A stretch of DNA of 50,907 nt from a virus (IMGVR_UViG_3300033998_000441:1-50907); one strand, 5' to 3'; positions 24,064-33,826 are shown, counted from the stretch's first letter. Notes: generated from the sequence alone by a model not told the origin. Translations and numbers: made by a program.

Positions 24064-26532
24064 TTATAGTATCTGTATCAATTCCTGTAGTTGTATCATT
24101 ACATTAGCCTTTGGTCTACCTACTCCAAAAGGTATCCATTCCACTGGTGGTATGTCAAACGTGGATGTACCATCAAATTCATTAATCCTAGTAATAATCG
24201 GTTCAAGAGCTGCGCGAAGCTCTTCTATGTGTTGTGGCCACCTTTCTATTGTGGTTTTTGAAGAAATGATTTCTTCTCCCCATACAATCGGAGGCATACA
24301 GTGGAATTCACGAATGGTATTAACAGTAGTGCGAAGAGTATTAATATGCGTTGCCTTAACCGTAGTTACATTTGCCATAATTAACTCAAAAGGTGATGAC
24401 TGAACATTGAATGTTTTTACTATCTCTGTACTTGATGTCATTAAGTCACTATCCAAGCACCGAATGGTCACTGTATGAATTCCGGTTGATAACGTCGGTG
24501 CTTTAAATACCGTTTTTGTGTTATCTCCAAGATAGCCATTAGTAGAGAACATCTCAGGATTATTAACACTGCTATACCACGCACCCGAGTTAAGTCTTAC
24601 TTCAACAATCTGCGTCTGACCATCCGGCTCTATACCCGTTGTGATCATAAATCGTGGTGTTCTATTGAATGTTGTTCTGCCAGATATTGGGCATTCGATT
24701 TTAGGTGCTGTGGGAGGACTGTTTTTCCTGACTGTATTACTATTCACATATGCGGACACTGCATCTAGTGTATCTGTAACGCTGATACGATATCTTGTTG
24801 ATGTCCCAGGAATATTTGATGCATCCGCTATATAAGTGCCAGATGTATCACTAGATACAATCGTTGCCAATGTTTCGTATGATGACCATGGTGGATTACC
24901 CATATATGACGTACTACGTTGAATAACATAATGTTTGATTGGACTGGTTCCAGGTAGCGTTCCACTCCAAGTTATTGCTACAGTTGGAGTTTCATATAAA
25001 GGCGGTGAAACCGTCAAAATCGAAGGTGGTGTTGGTAGAATATTTTTGCGAACACTATTTGCTGAGGTCTTCCAATTAGAATAATAACTACTACCTGCTG
25101 TTCCCAGTGTACGAATTCTGAACCTTCGATAATACCCACGTGTTGATGAAGGTGATGCGCTCGTTGAGCCACTGGTTCCAGAAGTCATAACCGTTTTAAG
25201 TAGACTCCATATACCCCAGTTGCTATCATCACTAGAGTCGCTGTATTCTATTTCATAACCTATAATTGCATTGCCAGCTCCCGCAGTCGCTCCATTCCAA
25301 GAAAGAGTAAGACTTCCTTCCGCTACTGTGGTACTTAAAGAGAATACAGTCGGTTCACCACAAGCTGTAATATTGCAAAAAATACTATTGCTAATTTTCT
25401 CTGTTGAAATAGCCCCGAGAACATCAACGGTTCTAATGCGAAACTGCGTATAGGTTCCTGAAACATTAGTTACTACGGGATTATAACTACCACTACTGGC
25501 ATTAAGATTAAGTGTTATGAGTTCATCCCATTCACTCCATGTATTGTTATCAGTGGATGTTCGGCTTGAAATCTGATAGCCTTTAATTGCACTTGTTCCT
25601 CCTGCTGCTCCAGACCAAGTTAGTGTTATAGTCTCATTGCTGTGAATTTCCGGTGAGGCTATTGCTGTTGTAGGAGCAGATGGCAGCGTATTCTTCCTAA
25701 CAGTATTTGACGAGACCTTCCACCCCGAGTAATAGGAACTACCTGCAGTACCACGTGTACGGATACGAAATCTTCGAAAGTTACCTCTGGTAGTTGGAGG
25801 AGAGACTGACAAACTTCCACTGGTAGCAGTAGAATTTATAACAGTAAGCGCCGTCCAACTCCCCCATGTAGAATTATTCGTAGAATCACTGTATTGAATT
25901 TCATAGGCTGATATGTCATTATTTGCTCCGGACTTTGCACCGCTCCAGGATAGGGTTACATTACCCTCGGCAAGTGTACTACTAAGTGAACATGACGTTG
26001 GTGCACTAGCTGCAGTCGTACGGCTTTCCCAGTTAACTGTTAGTACAATCTTTGTAAGGTCGTTTCTCCCCATAAAAGACATGTAATGAGTTGTGCTAGA
26101 CCCTGCATCAATAAAAAGGCAATTACTAGCTCCACTTCCTATGGAATCAATTAACGACGTTGAAATATTTATAATTTTATCACCCTGCCCTGCAGAGATA
26201 TCATAATTGTAGGCAGAACTTACTTTGGTTGGACGGGGAGCATTTATATTCGTTGAAGAGCTCAAAGACGGGATACCAGTTTGGTTTCCAGCATAAAGCG
26301 TCATCGTGCGCTCGCTACCCCAGGCACCAGCTCCTGTTCGTGTAAGTGCAAGGGACACACTTGTCGGGTAATAGTCCTGGTATTGATTTCGTATAGATGT
26401 CAGATTAAATATCATAACACCGACGCATTGACCTAAATCTTCAAATACCCCTTGCCTTATATCTTGCGTAGTGCCTGGAATATATCTCCCATCACGCCAA
26501 GTACATGCATTTGTAGCTTGGTAATTTGCCAT
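24064..26532 (-). CDS. Tail-tip protein with multiple fibronectin III-like domains
   Basis: An 822-aa phage tail protein. An N-terminal beta-sandwich of about 185 residues (MANYQATNACTWRDG...) precedes at least four FnIII-like repeats, each opening with a LTWSGA or LSWSGA strand and containing a YEIQYSDS or YQISSRTS strand; Ser, Thr and Asn are abundant. The C-terminal 150 residues form a different domain. Repeats 1 and 3 are close copies (each with a RRFRIRT segment and SSYYS), showing internal duplication. Such proteins form surface decorations or bind carbohydrate at the tail tip. It lies just downstream of a smaller tail-tip protein. The specific receptor cannot be told. Confidence 0.75.
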   Translation of the reverse strand: MANYQATNACTWRDGRYIPGTTQDIRQGVFEDLGQCVGVMIFNLTSIRNQYQDYYPTSVSLALTRTGAGAWGSERTMTLYAGNQTGIPSLSSSTNINAPRPTKVSSAYNYDISAGQGDKIINISTSLIDSIGSGASNCLFIDAGSSTTHYMSFMGRNDLTKIVLTVNWESRTTAASAPTSCSLSSTLAEGNVTLSWSGAKSGANNDISAYEIQYSDSTNNSTWGSWTALTVINSTATSGSLSVSPPTTRGNFRRFRIRTRGTAGSSYYSGWKVSSNTVRKNTLPSAPTTAIASPEIHSNETITLTWSGAAGGTSAIKGYQISSRTSTDNNTWSEWDELITLNLNASSGSYNPVVTNVSGTYTQFRIRTVDVLGAISTEKISNSIFCNITACGEPTVFSLSTTVAEGSLTLSWNGATAGAGNAIIGYEIEYSDSSDDSNWGIWSLLKTVMTSGTSGSTSASPSSTRGYYRRFRIRTLGTAGSSYYSNWKTSANSVRKNILPTPPSILTVSPPLYETPTVAITWSGTLPGTSPIKHYVIQRSTSYMGNPPWSSYETLATIVSSDTSGTYIADASNIPGTSTRYRISVTDTLDAVSAYVNSNTVRKNSPPTAPKIECPISGRTTFNRTPRFMITTGIEPDGQTQIVEVRLNSGAWYSSVNNPEMFSTNGYLGDNTKTVFKAPTLSTGIHTVTIRCLDSDLMTSSTEIVKTFNVQSSPFELIMANVTTVKATHINTLRTTVNTIREFHCMPPIVWGEEIISSKTTIERWPQHIEELRAALEPIITRINEFDGTSTFDIPPVEWIPFGVGRPKANVMIQLQELIQIL

Positions 26533-26543
26533 GCTTACTCACC

Positions 26544-27047
26544 TCACTCATACACTGCTGTAACTAGTGAATTCACTGTTCCGCATAAAGTAGAATTCAA
26601 TCTCGTATCCGTGATATTTCCTATAGTTATAGACGTAGCTGCCTGCGGAACCAATACCTCTGCAAGGCACAATTCATAGACATCCGTGTTACGTGTTAGA
26701 GCAGGAGCACTTGGTGAGGCGGTTGCTGTCCCAGTCAGAACTGCTACAACGATATTCCTTTCAAGAAAGCTCCATCGCATAACAATTCGATCAATCCTTG
26801 GGAAGGAACCATTTGCAGTTTCTAGTGTCTTGCTAAGCACTGCTGTATTCTCATAATGATATCCGTTAATCCAACCACTTCCAACTGCTATATTTACTGC
26901 CATTCCAGAACCTGGAGTCACTTGCAGATTTGTAGTATCCTTATAAAATATGCCATTCGAAACTAAGCTGCCAAAATAGGTAGCAAAATCAGTGGCATCG
27001 TAAATCCGGTCACCGTTCGAAGAGTTGAAAAATCCACTCTTTTCCAT
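26544..27047 (-). CDS. Phage tail-tip/baseplate protein, hypothetical
   Basis: A protein of 167 aa, MEKSGFFNSSNGDRIYD..., beginning like structural proteins found just after the tail-associated Gp37-like protein in clostridial siphophages (DATDFATYFGSLVSNGIF, then a GSGWINGYHYEN strand). The ATG at 27047 has AAGGAGGG 7 bases upstream, so the earlier start is not used. It is beta-rich with no catalytic motif. The likely role is adaptor or receptor binding at the tail tip; family assignment is by context. Confidence 0.7.
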   Translation of the reverse strand: MEKSGFFNSSNGDRIYDATDFATYFGSLVSNGIFYKDTTNLQVTPGSGMAVNIAVGSGWINGYHYENTAVLSKTLETANGSFPRIDRIVMRWSFLERNIVVAVLTGTATASPSAPALTRNTDVYELCLAEVLVPQAATSITIGNITDTRLNSTLCGTVNSLVTAVYE

Positions 27048-27074
27048 AACAAAACCCTCCTTCATTAATATATG

Positions 27075-29339
27075 TTAGCTCGGATCAGCTAAAAAACATA
27101 CGTTAAACGGAAGCCACTCATTACCTGTGATGTTCGAAGCATACTCGTTAGTACCATAACGTGCTGCAGTACATTGTCCGTTTTCACCTACTACAAACAG
27201 CCACTTATTCGTACTTGAGCCTTGACATAAGGTACGAAAATCATAATTTGGCCTGAACCCTACTGGCAATGTGAACATACTCGTCGCTGAAGCCGAGTTT
27301 ATGGTAGCACCAGTAGGCGGAGAACATGCACCAAATAAATGCACCACCCGTCCAACTCTTCGGTATCTAGGCCGCTGTGCTGTTCCTCCTGTATAAGCTG
27401 TAAAACCATTCTGAAATTCTGCATCCTGTACAAACTGCCACCCAGTATCTCCACCATAAATAATACCTGTGGTAGCGTCTCCATTAACACAAACGGGACC
27501 TCCCTCTAGATTTAAATACATAGGCGATGACAATCCGTTATTTCGTGTCATAATCTCATTACCGTCAAAGACCATATTTACTCCACCAGATACACCTATC
27601 TGTAATGGATTATCGGACGACGTAAGACTTATATCTCGATTCGGTAACTGTATCGAATTAAACTCACCTTTCTCGCTATAAGTAGATGTTCTTACAACTC
27701 CATTATCAATAGCTGTTACCGTAAAATTCTCGCTCCCATAGGTGAATGTACTTGATACAATAGGCAGGTTAGCCACAAGAAGTAGGTCTCCATTTCTGGG
27801 GTCAGCTAAAAGATTTCCTGATTCAGTGAGTGCATATAATCCATTTACATATGCAGTACCATAGTCTGATAACCAAACATATATATCCCATATCGTTTTT
27901 GTAATGCTGGTGGACTTAACTACTTTGATATCAGTCGGTAAAAATGGACTTTTATCTCTTGTATAAGCTTGCACAAAGGATTGAATGGATATGGTCGAGA
28001 AAGATGATGTAGAATAAACATATCCTTCAATGGTACCCATTTTGGGAGTTGTTCCAGTACCAATATAATCGAACTTAAAGGCAATACGATTAAATGAACC
28101 ATTAATGACAACCCTTGCAACATGGTAATATTTTGCCAGTGTTGGGTCATTGCCTCCTGCTGTTGATGTATTTGCAGCAAGTCTAGCAGAACTAATCATG
28201 ACACCACCTGAGAATTTTTGAAGATCCGTCCACTCATTTGATTCACCGAGCATTTCAGTAAGGCCTGTCGGAGCTCCAAGAGATGTTCGTACTTGGCTAA
28301 ATTCAGATTTAAGTTTTTGTGCAATTGTAAGCTCAGCCTTTCCAAAGGTTACATTAATTCTCTGTCCTTCCGCATCATAGCTTTCTTCCACTTCTTCGAT
28401 ACGAGCTGTCATGGTAACACCCCACTTTTTTGATATAACCTGTACAATCTGACCGAGGTCATAATCTGTCTTATAGGTTAAGTTACTGTGGTTATTGACA
28501 ATTACATCAAAGGAATGAGACATGGAAAGCTCAGAGAGCCTTGTCAGCCCACGAAAGGTTAACGCTTCATCATAGTCTGTTGGAAAATCCGTAACACGGA
28601 GATCTTTTGCATCTACAAATACTTCTCTGCGTTCCTCTCCCGTGCCATTTGAGATATACTCAAAAATACGACCATTCTCACCTTCTCCCTCTCCTCCAAT
28701 CTTAGCTGTATTGGCATAAGATGTTGTGTTTTTTGTTAATGTTTGATCCAGTAAGTTATCATACTCCTTTGAAAACACAGCCTGAGATGATGTTCCCATA
28801 TACAAGGTGACCGTTAAGTGACCAGACTCCGGTGAAAAGATAGTTTTGATTCCAACGGATGCTGCTGTGCATAGTTCCTGTATTTTATCTAAAAGGTTGG
28901 TATACGACACTTGCTGTTTCCCCGGGATATCTAGATTAGGTGATGAAAAACTAATATCTGTTATTTGCCTATCGGGATCAGATGGCGATATGACATTGTT
29001 GTTTATTAATTGTCCTATACAAGCTGATAAGTCTCCATTCAGCCTCTCTGTATTCCAGATAATTCTCCGCCCTAATAGCACTGTTGCAAACCTTCCACTG
29101 ACAGTTATAATTTCACTATCTGTTTGAGATAGCTGTTGAAACTCAATTAACCCAATTTCATCATCGTCGTTCTTCCAGATATAATTTCCCACCTGAAGTA
29201 ATGCTGCATTTTCAGTTGATGCATTGGCCTTTAATTCAAATGACCCGCACTGGGAGTAACGTCTAGTCCATCGTAGGTATTCAAATGATTCTACAATTCC
29301 GATTAAGGCTCGATGTTGATTAAATACATATAGCTCCAT
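27075..29339 (-). CDS. Tail-associated protein, ReqiPepy6 Gp37-like
   Basis: A 754-aa tail-tip protein. The first 350 residues follow the pattern of the siphovirus ReqiPepy6 Gp37-like family (MELYVFNQHRALIGIVES, then RRYSQCGSFELKA, GLIEFQQL and a KTDYDLGQIVQVISKKWG segment). That family is structurally related to the tail hub proteins gp27/gpD. The C-terminal 400 residues add beta-rich modules, including a final domain (QRPRYRRVGRVVHLFGACSP) often seen in phage fibre tips. It directly follows the distal tail protein, as expected for the hub or Tal position. No peptidase motif was recognised. Confidence 0.8.
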   Translation of the reverse strand: MELYVFNQHRALIGIVESFEYLRWTRRYSQCGSFELKANASTENAALLQVGNYIWKNDDDEIGLIEFQQLSQTDSEIITVSGRFATVLLGRRIIWNTERLNGDLSACIGQLINNNVISPSDPDRQITDISFSSPNLDIPGKQQVSYTNLLDKIQELCTAASVGIKTIFSPESGHLTVTLYMGTSSQAVFSKEYDNLLDQTLTKNTTSYANTAKIGGEGEGENGRIFEYISNGTGEERREVFVDAKDLRVTDFPTDYDEALTFRGLTRLSELSMSHSFDVIVNNHSNLTYKTDYDLGQIVQVISKKWGVTMTARIEEVEESYDAEGQRINVTFGKAELTIAQKLKSEFSQVRTSLGAPTGLTEMLGESNEWTDLQKFSGGVMISSARLAANTSTAGGNDPTLAKYYHVARVVINGSFNRIAFKFDYIGTGTTPKMGTIEGYVYSTSSFSTISIQSFVQAYTRDKSPFLPTDIKVVKSTSITKTIWDIYVWLSDYGTAYVNGLYALTESGNLLADPRNGDLLLVANLPIVSSTFTYGSENFTVTAIDNGVVRTSTYSEKGEFNSIQLPNRDISLTSSDNPLQIGVSGGVNMVFDGNEIMTRNNGLSSPMYLNLEGGPVCVNGDATTGIIYGGDTGWQFVQDAEFQNGFTAYTGGTAQRPRYRRVGRVVHLFGACSPPTGATINSASATSMFTLPVGFRPNYDFRTLCQGSSTNKWLFVVGENGQCTAARYGTNEYASNITGNEWLPFNVCFLADPS

Positions 29340-29342
29340 ATA

Positions 29343-30200
29343 CTACACCCCCAAAAACTGTGGTCGGAAGTTTATAATAACATCCAATAATTCCAAATTC
29401 GCTGATGCATCATAGCGAAGATTATTCATGCCGGGTCCTAATTGAAAGAAATTAGAGGATGTATCTAATAAATAAAAGGCGTTGCTTTCTGTACCATTTA
29501 TGAAGCTTATTACTCTTTTTTCAGCAAAGTGAGTGTATATATGATATTCATCCCCATTATTCATTGTTGTAAGAATTCTTATATACTCACCAGTATCCAT
29601 AAGTAGAAGCTCTGGATTAGTAACTGGCCCTAATGCTCTAAATATAACTTCACAACCACAAGGTACATCTCCGAAATTATCCACTGCAATTATCTGACTT
29701 GGCTGTCTCATCCCAAACTCGATGCCTTCCTCCGGTATCTCTAATTCAAACTCTAGCAAAGGCTCCCAAGAAGCAAGGTCATGCCATACATCATCCAAGG
29801 TTTCAAAGAAAGGGTTTGGACATAGAAGGCTTATAAAGAACTTTGGTATCCTCTCTCTTGAGGAGACTGATAATACTGCCTCCTCAACAACGCAGGAAAT
29901 CTGTCTCTCACGGAATCTAATAACCCCCGACTTCTTAGGGCTGAATAATCTTAGGAAGCTTTTACGCAGCTCATATGCTTCATCTGGTGTATTTGCTATA
30001 ATCGTACCCTCTAATATAATGTTTCGCATATCCATCGTAGATGACACATAAAAAGCACCGTCCTGTTCCGGTGCCTTGAAAGTATTAACGGTCTGGCGAA
30101 TGTTTCCTGTACCGTCTATCTTGGTAATGAAAAATGGGCGGCTTTGATTTAGCGTGATGCTTTCACCACTCGAGTTGATATAGGTAACTTCCATAGCCAT
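29343..30200 (-). CDS. Distal tail protein (Dit, Sipho_tail)
   Basis: A 285-aa protein forming the ring at the end of the tail tube to which the hub attaches. The N-terminal half has the Sipho_tail pattern (VTYINSSGESITLNQ, then PEQDGAFYVSSTMDMRNIILEG and AYELRKSFLRLFSPK). The C-terminal half is a galectin-like extension (GFGDVPCGCEVIF-type strand, written here NFGDVPCGCEVIFRA). It sits between tape measure and hub genes, as in most siphophages. A GGAGAGG site precedes two in-frame ATG codons 6 bases apart, and either may be used. Confidence 0.87.
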   Translation of the reverse strand: MAMEVTYINSSGESITLNQSRPFFITKIDGTGNIRQTVNTFKAPEQDGAFYVSSTMDMRNIILEGTIIANTPDEAYELRKSFLRLFSPKKSGVIRFRERQISCVVEEAVLSVSSRERIPKFFISLLCPNPFFETLDDVWHDLASWEPLLEFELEIPEEGIEFGMRQPSQIIAVDNFGDVPCGCEVIFRALGPVTNPELLLMDTGEYIRILTTMNNGDEYHIYTHFAEKRVISFINGTESNAFYLLDTSSNFFQLGPGMNNLRYDASANLELLDVIINFRPQFLGV

Positions 30201-30207
30201 CCTCTCC

Positions 30208-32631
30208 TTATAATTCTAGTAACAATTTACGTGATAGGTTTTTAAATTCCCTGGACAATTCCTTTTCAGACAAAGCCTTAGGTGTAACAACCGATATGTT
30301 TTGTGTGATGCCTGCACCAGCGGTATTTACACCACCCTGCCCTATATTTCTATAATTCATATCAAAGCCTGTTGGTATCACGTTTTGCATATCTCTTGAT
30401 ACTGTTGCCATTGCATCTTCAAATCCGACACCAATACCTTCACCCATATTGCGCCCAAGTCCTGCAAATAACTCTGATGGAGAGGAAATGCCAAAGAAGT
30501 TTTTAATTTTTGAAACTACGTTTCCAAAAAATCCAGATATCTTATCCCATAGCCACGCTCCCGCATCTGATATCCCCTGCCATAGTCCTTTAATTAGATC
30601 ACCACCCATATCGGACATATCACTTATATAATCAGAGAATGCATTAATAAGTCCTTTGATGATCTGCGGTACTGCTTTTACTACTTCCACAATAATCTGT
30701 GGAAGATTTTCAATCAGAGCTATAAACAACTGAACGCCTGCAAGAATGATCTGGTCGATGTTATCAACAATTGCACCTACTAATGAGGTTACAATCTTTG
30801 GAATCGCAGCTACAACTGTCGTAATAATCTGTGGTAATGCTTGAATTAACGATATTAAAAGACGGATGCCCGCATCGATAATCATTGGAATGGAATCAAT
30901 AACTGCATTAATAATATTATCGATGATTTCTGGAATTGCTTTTAATATTGCATCAATGATCGTAGGGAGTGCTGTTACTAATGAAGTCAATAACTGAATA
31001 CCGGCATCAATAATCTGGGGAATAGCTTCGATTAAAAAATCCACTACTGCTGAGATAATGGTTGGTAAAGCTAAAATAAGCTGTGGTATAGCTTCCACTA
31101 AGCCTTGTGCTAACCCTAATATTAGTTGCAAAGCCGCATCTAGGATCAGAGGTAAGTTATCAATCAGTCCTTGAACAATCTGTATAACAGCAGAAACTGC
31201 TGCGGGTATAAGTTGGGGTAAGGCGATGCTAATACCCTCCACAAGCGCAGTTACCAGCTGTATTGCTGCACTTATGAGTAAGGGAAGATTTTCAATTAAC
31301 GCTCCTACAATCGTCATAAGAGCAGTAACCGCTGCCGGAATTAGTTCAGGTAAGAGGTTCAAAATTGTTTCTAATACCTGCGTGAATATACTTGTGACAG
31401 TTTCAAGAAGCATAGGAAGTAAATCTGCAACCGCTTCTAGAATCGCACCTGTTGCTGTCGGTAATGCGATTACGATATTTTCTAAAACTGGCACGATGTT
31501 AGCGACAACAGCTTGGAACGCATCAACGAGATTTTCAGTCAGATTTGTCATGTCCGCATTTGCATTGCCAAGTCCAGCAGTAAATGATCCAAGTGAAGCT
31601 TGTAACAATCCAATAGAACCTGTTATTGTCTCCGTTGACTCTCTCGCAAAGTTACCAGCATACTGCTCTGTGTTTTCAAAGAACATCTGCATTGCAACTT
31701 CAGTTATTTCTGCTTGTGTAGCACTTCTCCAAGTAAAGTCTAATCCCTTTGCAAGAGCATAGGCTTCAATGTTTGTAGCGTTCATCGCAACACCCAAGTT
31801 ATCCATCATGGTAAAGTTGCCTTTTGCCGCACCAGTGACTGCTTCCATCGCAGAGGACATATCGATACCCATAACGGACGCCATATCAGCAGCACGTTGC
31901 ATTGCTTTTTCAGTTAACTCAAGGCTTTTTTGTTGTTCGATACCAGAACCTTGGAACAATGCGCCCATTTTGTTGGCAGTTGCAAGATAATCGCTTTGGG
32001 AAACACCAAGGTTTTTATAGGCTTCCTCGCCTGTTTTCTGAATCGATAAAGCATATTTGCCGAAGACTGCCTCTGAACCACCCAAATTCTGTTCCAACTC
32101 TCCGAACTGTGTAACTACCTCTTTGCCTAACTTAATTGCAGCAGCTCCGGCAGCAACTGCTACTGTACCCATTGCTACACCGATACCACTCAATATGCCA
32201 CCGAGCTTATCAAACTTGCTACCAGCATCTTCTGCACTTTTGCCCGAGTCTTCAAGTTCATCTCCAAGATTATCTGCTTCAACTGTAGACTGCTCTAATT
32301 CACGCTCCATGCCATTTAGTTCTGCTTGAGCCTTGTTTAGTTGTATCTGCCAGTTTTGGGTACGACGATCATTTTCACCAAACGAGGTGGTGGCATTATC
32401 AAGGGCAGCCTTAAGTGTAGATATTTTATCTTTCTGTGCATCAATTTCTTTATTCAGAACGGCATTCCGAGCGGTGACAGACTTTATGGTTTTATCGTTT
32501 TTATCAAACTGACTGGTTACTAAAGACATTTCACTTCCTAGAACTTTAAAGGATTGATTGATTTCAGAAAGTGCCCTCTTAAATTCACGCTCTCCCTCAA
32601 CGCCTATCTTTAATCCAAAATTATCTGCCAT
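30208..32631 (-). CDS. Tail tape measure protein
   Basis: An 807-aa protein that sets tail length and is ejected ahead of DNA. The first 130 residues are coiled coil (LKIGVEGEREFKRALSEI). Residues about 150-360 hold the conserved PhageMin_Tail-like region (SDYLATANKMGALFQGSG, then AADMASVMGIDMSSAM). Residues about 370-690 form a remarkable hydrophobic array of roughly 38-aa units such as IPQIIDAGIQLLTSLV and ALPTIIDAILKAIPEII, probably membrane-active helices. The C-terminus carries a SPSELFAGLGRNMGEGIGVGF motif typical of these proteins. A short tape measure for a siphophage implies a tail in the range of 120 nm, an inference from the usual 0.15 nm per residue. Confidence 0.93.
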   Translation of the reverse strand: MADNFGLKIGVEGEREFKRALSEINQSFKVLGSEMSLVTSQFDKNDKTIKSVTARNAVLNKEIDAQKDKISTLKAALDNATTSFGENDRRTQNWQIQLNKAQAELNGMERELEQSTVEADNLGDELEDSGKSAEDAGSKFDKLGGILSGIGVAMGTVAVAAGAAAIKLGKEVVTQFGELEQNLGGSEAVFGKYALSIQKTGEEAYKNLGVSQSDYLATANKMGALFQGSGIEQQKSLELTEKAMQRAADMASVMGIDMSSAMEAVTGAAKGNFTMMDNLGVAMNATNIEAYALAKGLDFTWRSATQAEITEVAMQMFFENTEQYAGNFARESTETITGSIGLLQASLGSFTAGLGNANADMTNLTENLVDAFQAVVANIVPVLENIVIALPTATGAILEAVADLLPMLLETVTSIFTQVLETILNLLPELIPAAVTALMTIVGALIENLPLLISAAIQLVTALVEGISIALPQLIPAAVSAVIQIVQGLIDNLPLILDAALQLILGLAQGLVEAIPQLILALPTIISAVVDFLIEAIPQIIDAGIQLLTSLVTALPTIIDAILKAIPEIIDNIINAVIDSIPMIIDAGIRLLISLIQALPQIITTVVAAIPKIVTSLVGAIVDNIDQIILAGVQLFIALIENLPQIIVEVVKAVPQIIKGLINAFSDYISDMSDMGGDLIKGLWQGISDAGAWLWDKISGFFGNVVSKIKNFFGISSPSELFAGLGRNMGEGIGVGFEDAMATVSRDMQNVIPTGFDMNYRNIGQGGVNTAGAGITQNISVVTPKALSEKELSREFKNLSRKLLLEL

Positions 32632-32646
32632 GCCATCACCTCCTCC

Positions 32647-33224
32647 TTATATACCCGGTGGAATAATATCATCAATCGTTCGAGTTCTTCTTGGTTTCTC
32701 AATTCCGTGCCATTGCTTATGGCAGGTCCATAAATCAAAAAACAGTCCAATTGGCATGAGCCAAAACTCCTCTGAATCCATGCCCATCTGAACTGTTCCA
32801 TAGTAAAAAAGCCGGGTAAAGACTTCAGTGTCTGTTACCCGACTTCTACGTTTTTTGGTGTTTCATCTTCGCTTTCTACATTTCGCTTCGTACCTTTAAA
32901 CATAGCTTCTGTGATTGCATTTTTATATTCTGCTAGATCAAATGGTGTGGTTAGGAGTTCTACCTCTTCCTCGGTTAGTAATTCTTCTGGTGAATTTTTT
33001 TTTCTAAGATTCCGGATTAATATAGACTGGTTTGCAAGTATTGTAATTAACCATATAATCTCATCCAGTGCCATCTCGAAGTTTTCAGACTTCATTAGCT
33101 TTTCACCTAGGTTTTCAAGTCCACCGTATCGACCAGCAATCGCCTTTGTAGCACGTGTAGTTAATATCAGCTCATACTCTTTTCCACCAATATTGATTGC
33201 CGCACTTCTCTCATTCTCCATCAT
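32647..33224 (-). CDS. gpGT tail assembly chaperone made by programmed -1 frameshift
   Basis: The extended form of the tail assembly chaperone. Translation follows the gpG frame to the slippery heptamer A AAA AAC at 32850-32856, slips back one base, and continues to a stop at 32647. The added 66 or so residues contain EEFWLMPIGLFFDLWTC, HKQWHGI and IDDIIPPGI, the T-domain pattern seen behind gpG in many Firmicute siphophages. The extension bypasses the gpG stop codon at 32835 and ends 15 bases before the tape measure start, whose AGGAGG overlaps its end. Lambda gpG/gpGT works the same way: gpGT recruits the tape measure protein and tail tube subunits. Confidence 0.88.
32813..32856 (-). promoter_or_regulatory. 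-1 ribosomal frameshift signal: slippery heptamer plus hairpin
   Basis: On the minus strand the codons CCA AAA AAC contain A AAA AAC in the correct phase for simultaneous -1 slippage. An 8-base spacer follows. Then a hairpin pairs CGGGTAA (32835-32841) with TTACCCG (32813-32819), extended by AGAC/GTCT after a one-base bulge. Heptamer, spacing and hairpin all match the standard -1 signal. Confidence 0.9.
32835..33224 (-). CDS. gpG tail assembly chaperone (unshifted product)
   Basis: A 129-aa helical, acidic protein (IGGKEYELILTTRATKAIAGRYGG...) of the family that follows the major tail protein in Firmicute siphophages. It would coat the tape measure protein before tube assembly. GGAGGG precedes two adjacent ATG codons (33224 and 33221). 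The last codons hold the frameshift site, and its stop TAA lies within the stimulatory hairpin. Most ribosomes are expected to terminate here; a minor share make gpGT. Confidence 0.88.
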   Translation of the reverse strand: MMENERSAAINIGGKEYELILTTRATKAIAGRYGGLENLGEKLMKSENFEMALDEIIWLITILANQSILIRNLRKKNSPEELLTEEEVELLTTPFDLAEYKNAITEAMFKGTKRNVESEDETPKNVEVG

Positions 33225-33232
33225 TTTCCCTC

Positions 33233-33823
33233 CTACGGTTCAGGTGTATATACTGGTTCATAAACTTCCGTAAACCAACCTGTTATAATAGCAGAAGAAA
33301 CACCTGCATCACCTTCTGTGACCTCTGCTTTCCATGGATGTTTTCCCATACCGTCCAGCTTGTTTCTTCGCATTACCGTCCCCTCAATCGTGGGTGTAGA
33401 GAAGGTGATGGTATCTGCCTTTGTCTGTAAGTTGGTTGCTGGTAATCCAAACATCACTTTGTATAGCCAAAAATATCGGTATGTGCCATTAGCCTTTTGA
33501 GCACGAAATCCTACCGCGACAGGGGTTCCCACGTTCTCACTTGCTGAGATTAATACTCCGTTGTCGTCTGTAGTCGCACCAGTTAAATCTGCTGCCACTG
33601 TAGGGCCAATGTCATCCACACCAAGAGTGAGTGTGCCACTGTTAAAGTCCTTCACGACCTCGGCCGCGCCATCATCCGCATATAAAATTGCTTCTACCAA
33701 CTCCACCGAGAGTTCTGCAGTAATGGCTTTTGCAAGAACTGAAGGTACAGCATAGGTTTCTTCACCATTTGTATCTTCCGTTATTTTTGAATAGTACAAT
33801 CTATCAAGACCGATTGTTGCCAT
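33233..33823 (-). CDS. Major tail protein
   Basis: A 196-aa tail tube subunit of the phi13-type family: MATIGLDRLYYSKIT at the N-terminus, then FNSGTLTLGVDDIGP, VAVGFRAQKANGTYRYFWLYKVMF and FSTPTIEGTVMRR. It lies between the tail terminator and gpG genes as expected. The gene is intact with no visible insertion. It is separated from gpG by 8 bp with a GGAGGG site, and from the terminator gene by 3 bp, so it is part of one late transcript. Confidence 0.9.
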   Translation of the reverse strand: MATIGLDRLYYSKITEDTNGEETYAVPSVLAKAITAELSVELVEAILYADDGAAEVVKDFNSGTLTLGVDDIGPTVAADLTGATTDDNGVLISASENVGTPVAVGFRAQKANGTYRYFWLYKVMFGLPATNLQTKADTITFSTPTIEGTVMRRNKLDGMGKHPWKAEVTEGDAGVSSAIITGWFTEVYEPVYTPEP

Positions 33824-33826
33824 AAG

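Noticed and set aside
32610-32801. Open frame MEQFRWAWIQRSFGS... as a separate tail gene
   Set aside because: It is an out-of-frame shadow. The frame reached by the -1 frameshift from gpG gives the conserved T domain over the same bases, and this one has no ribosome site.
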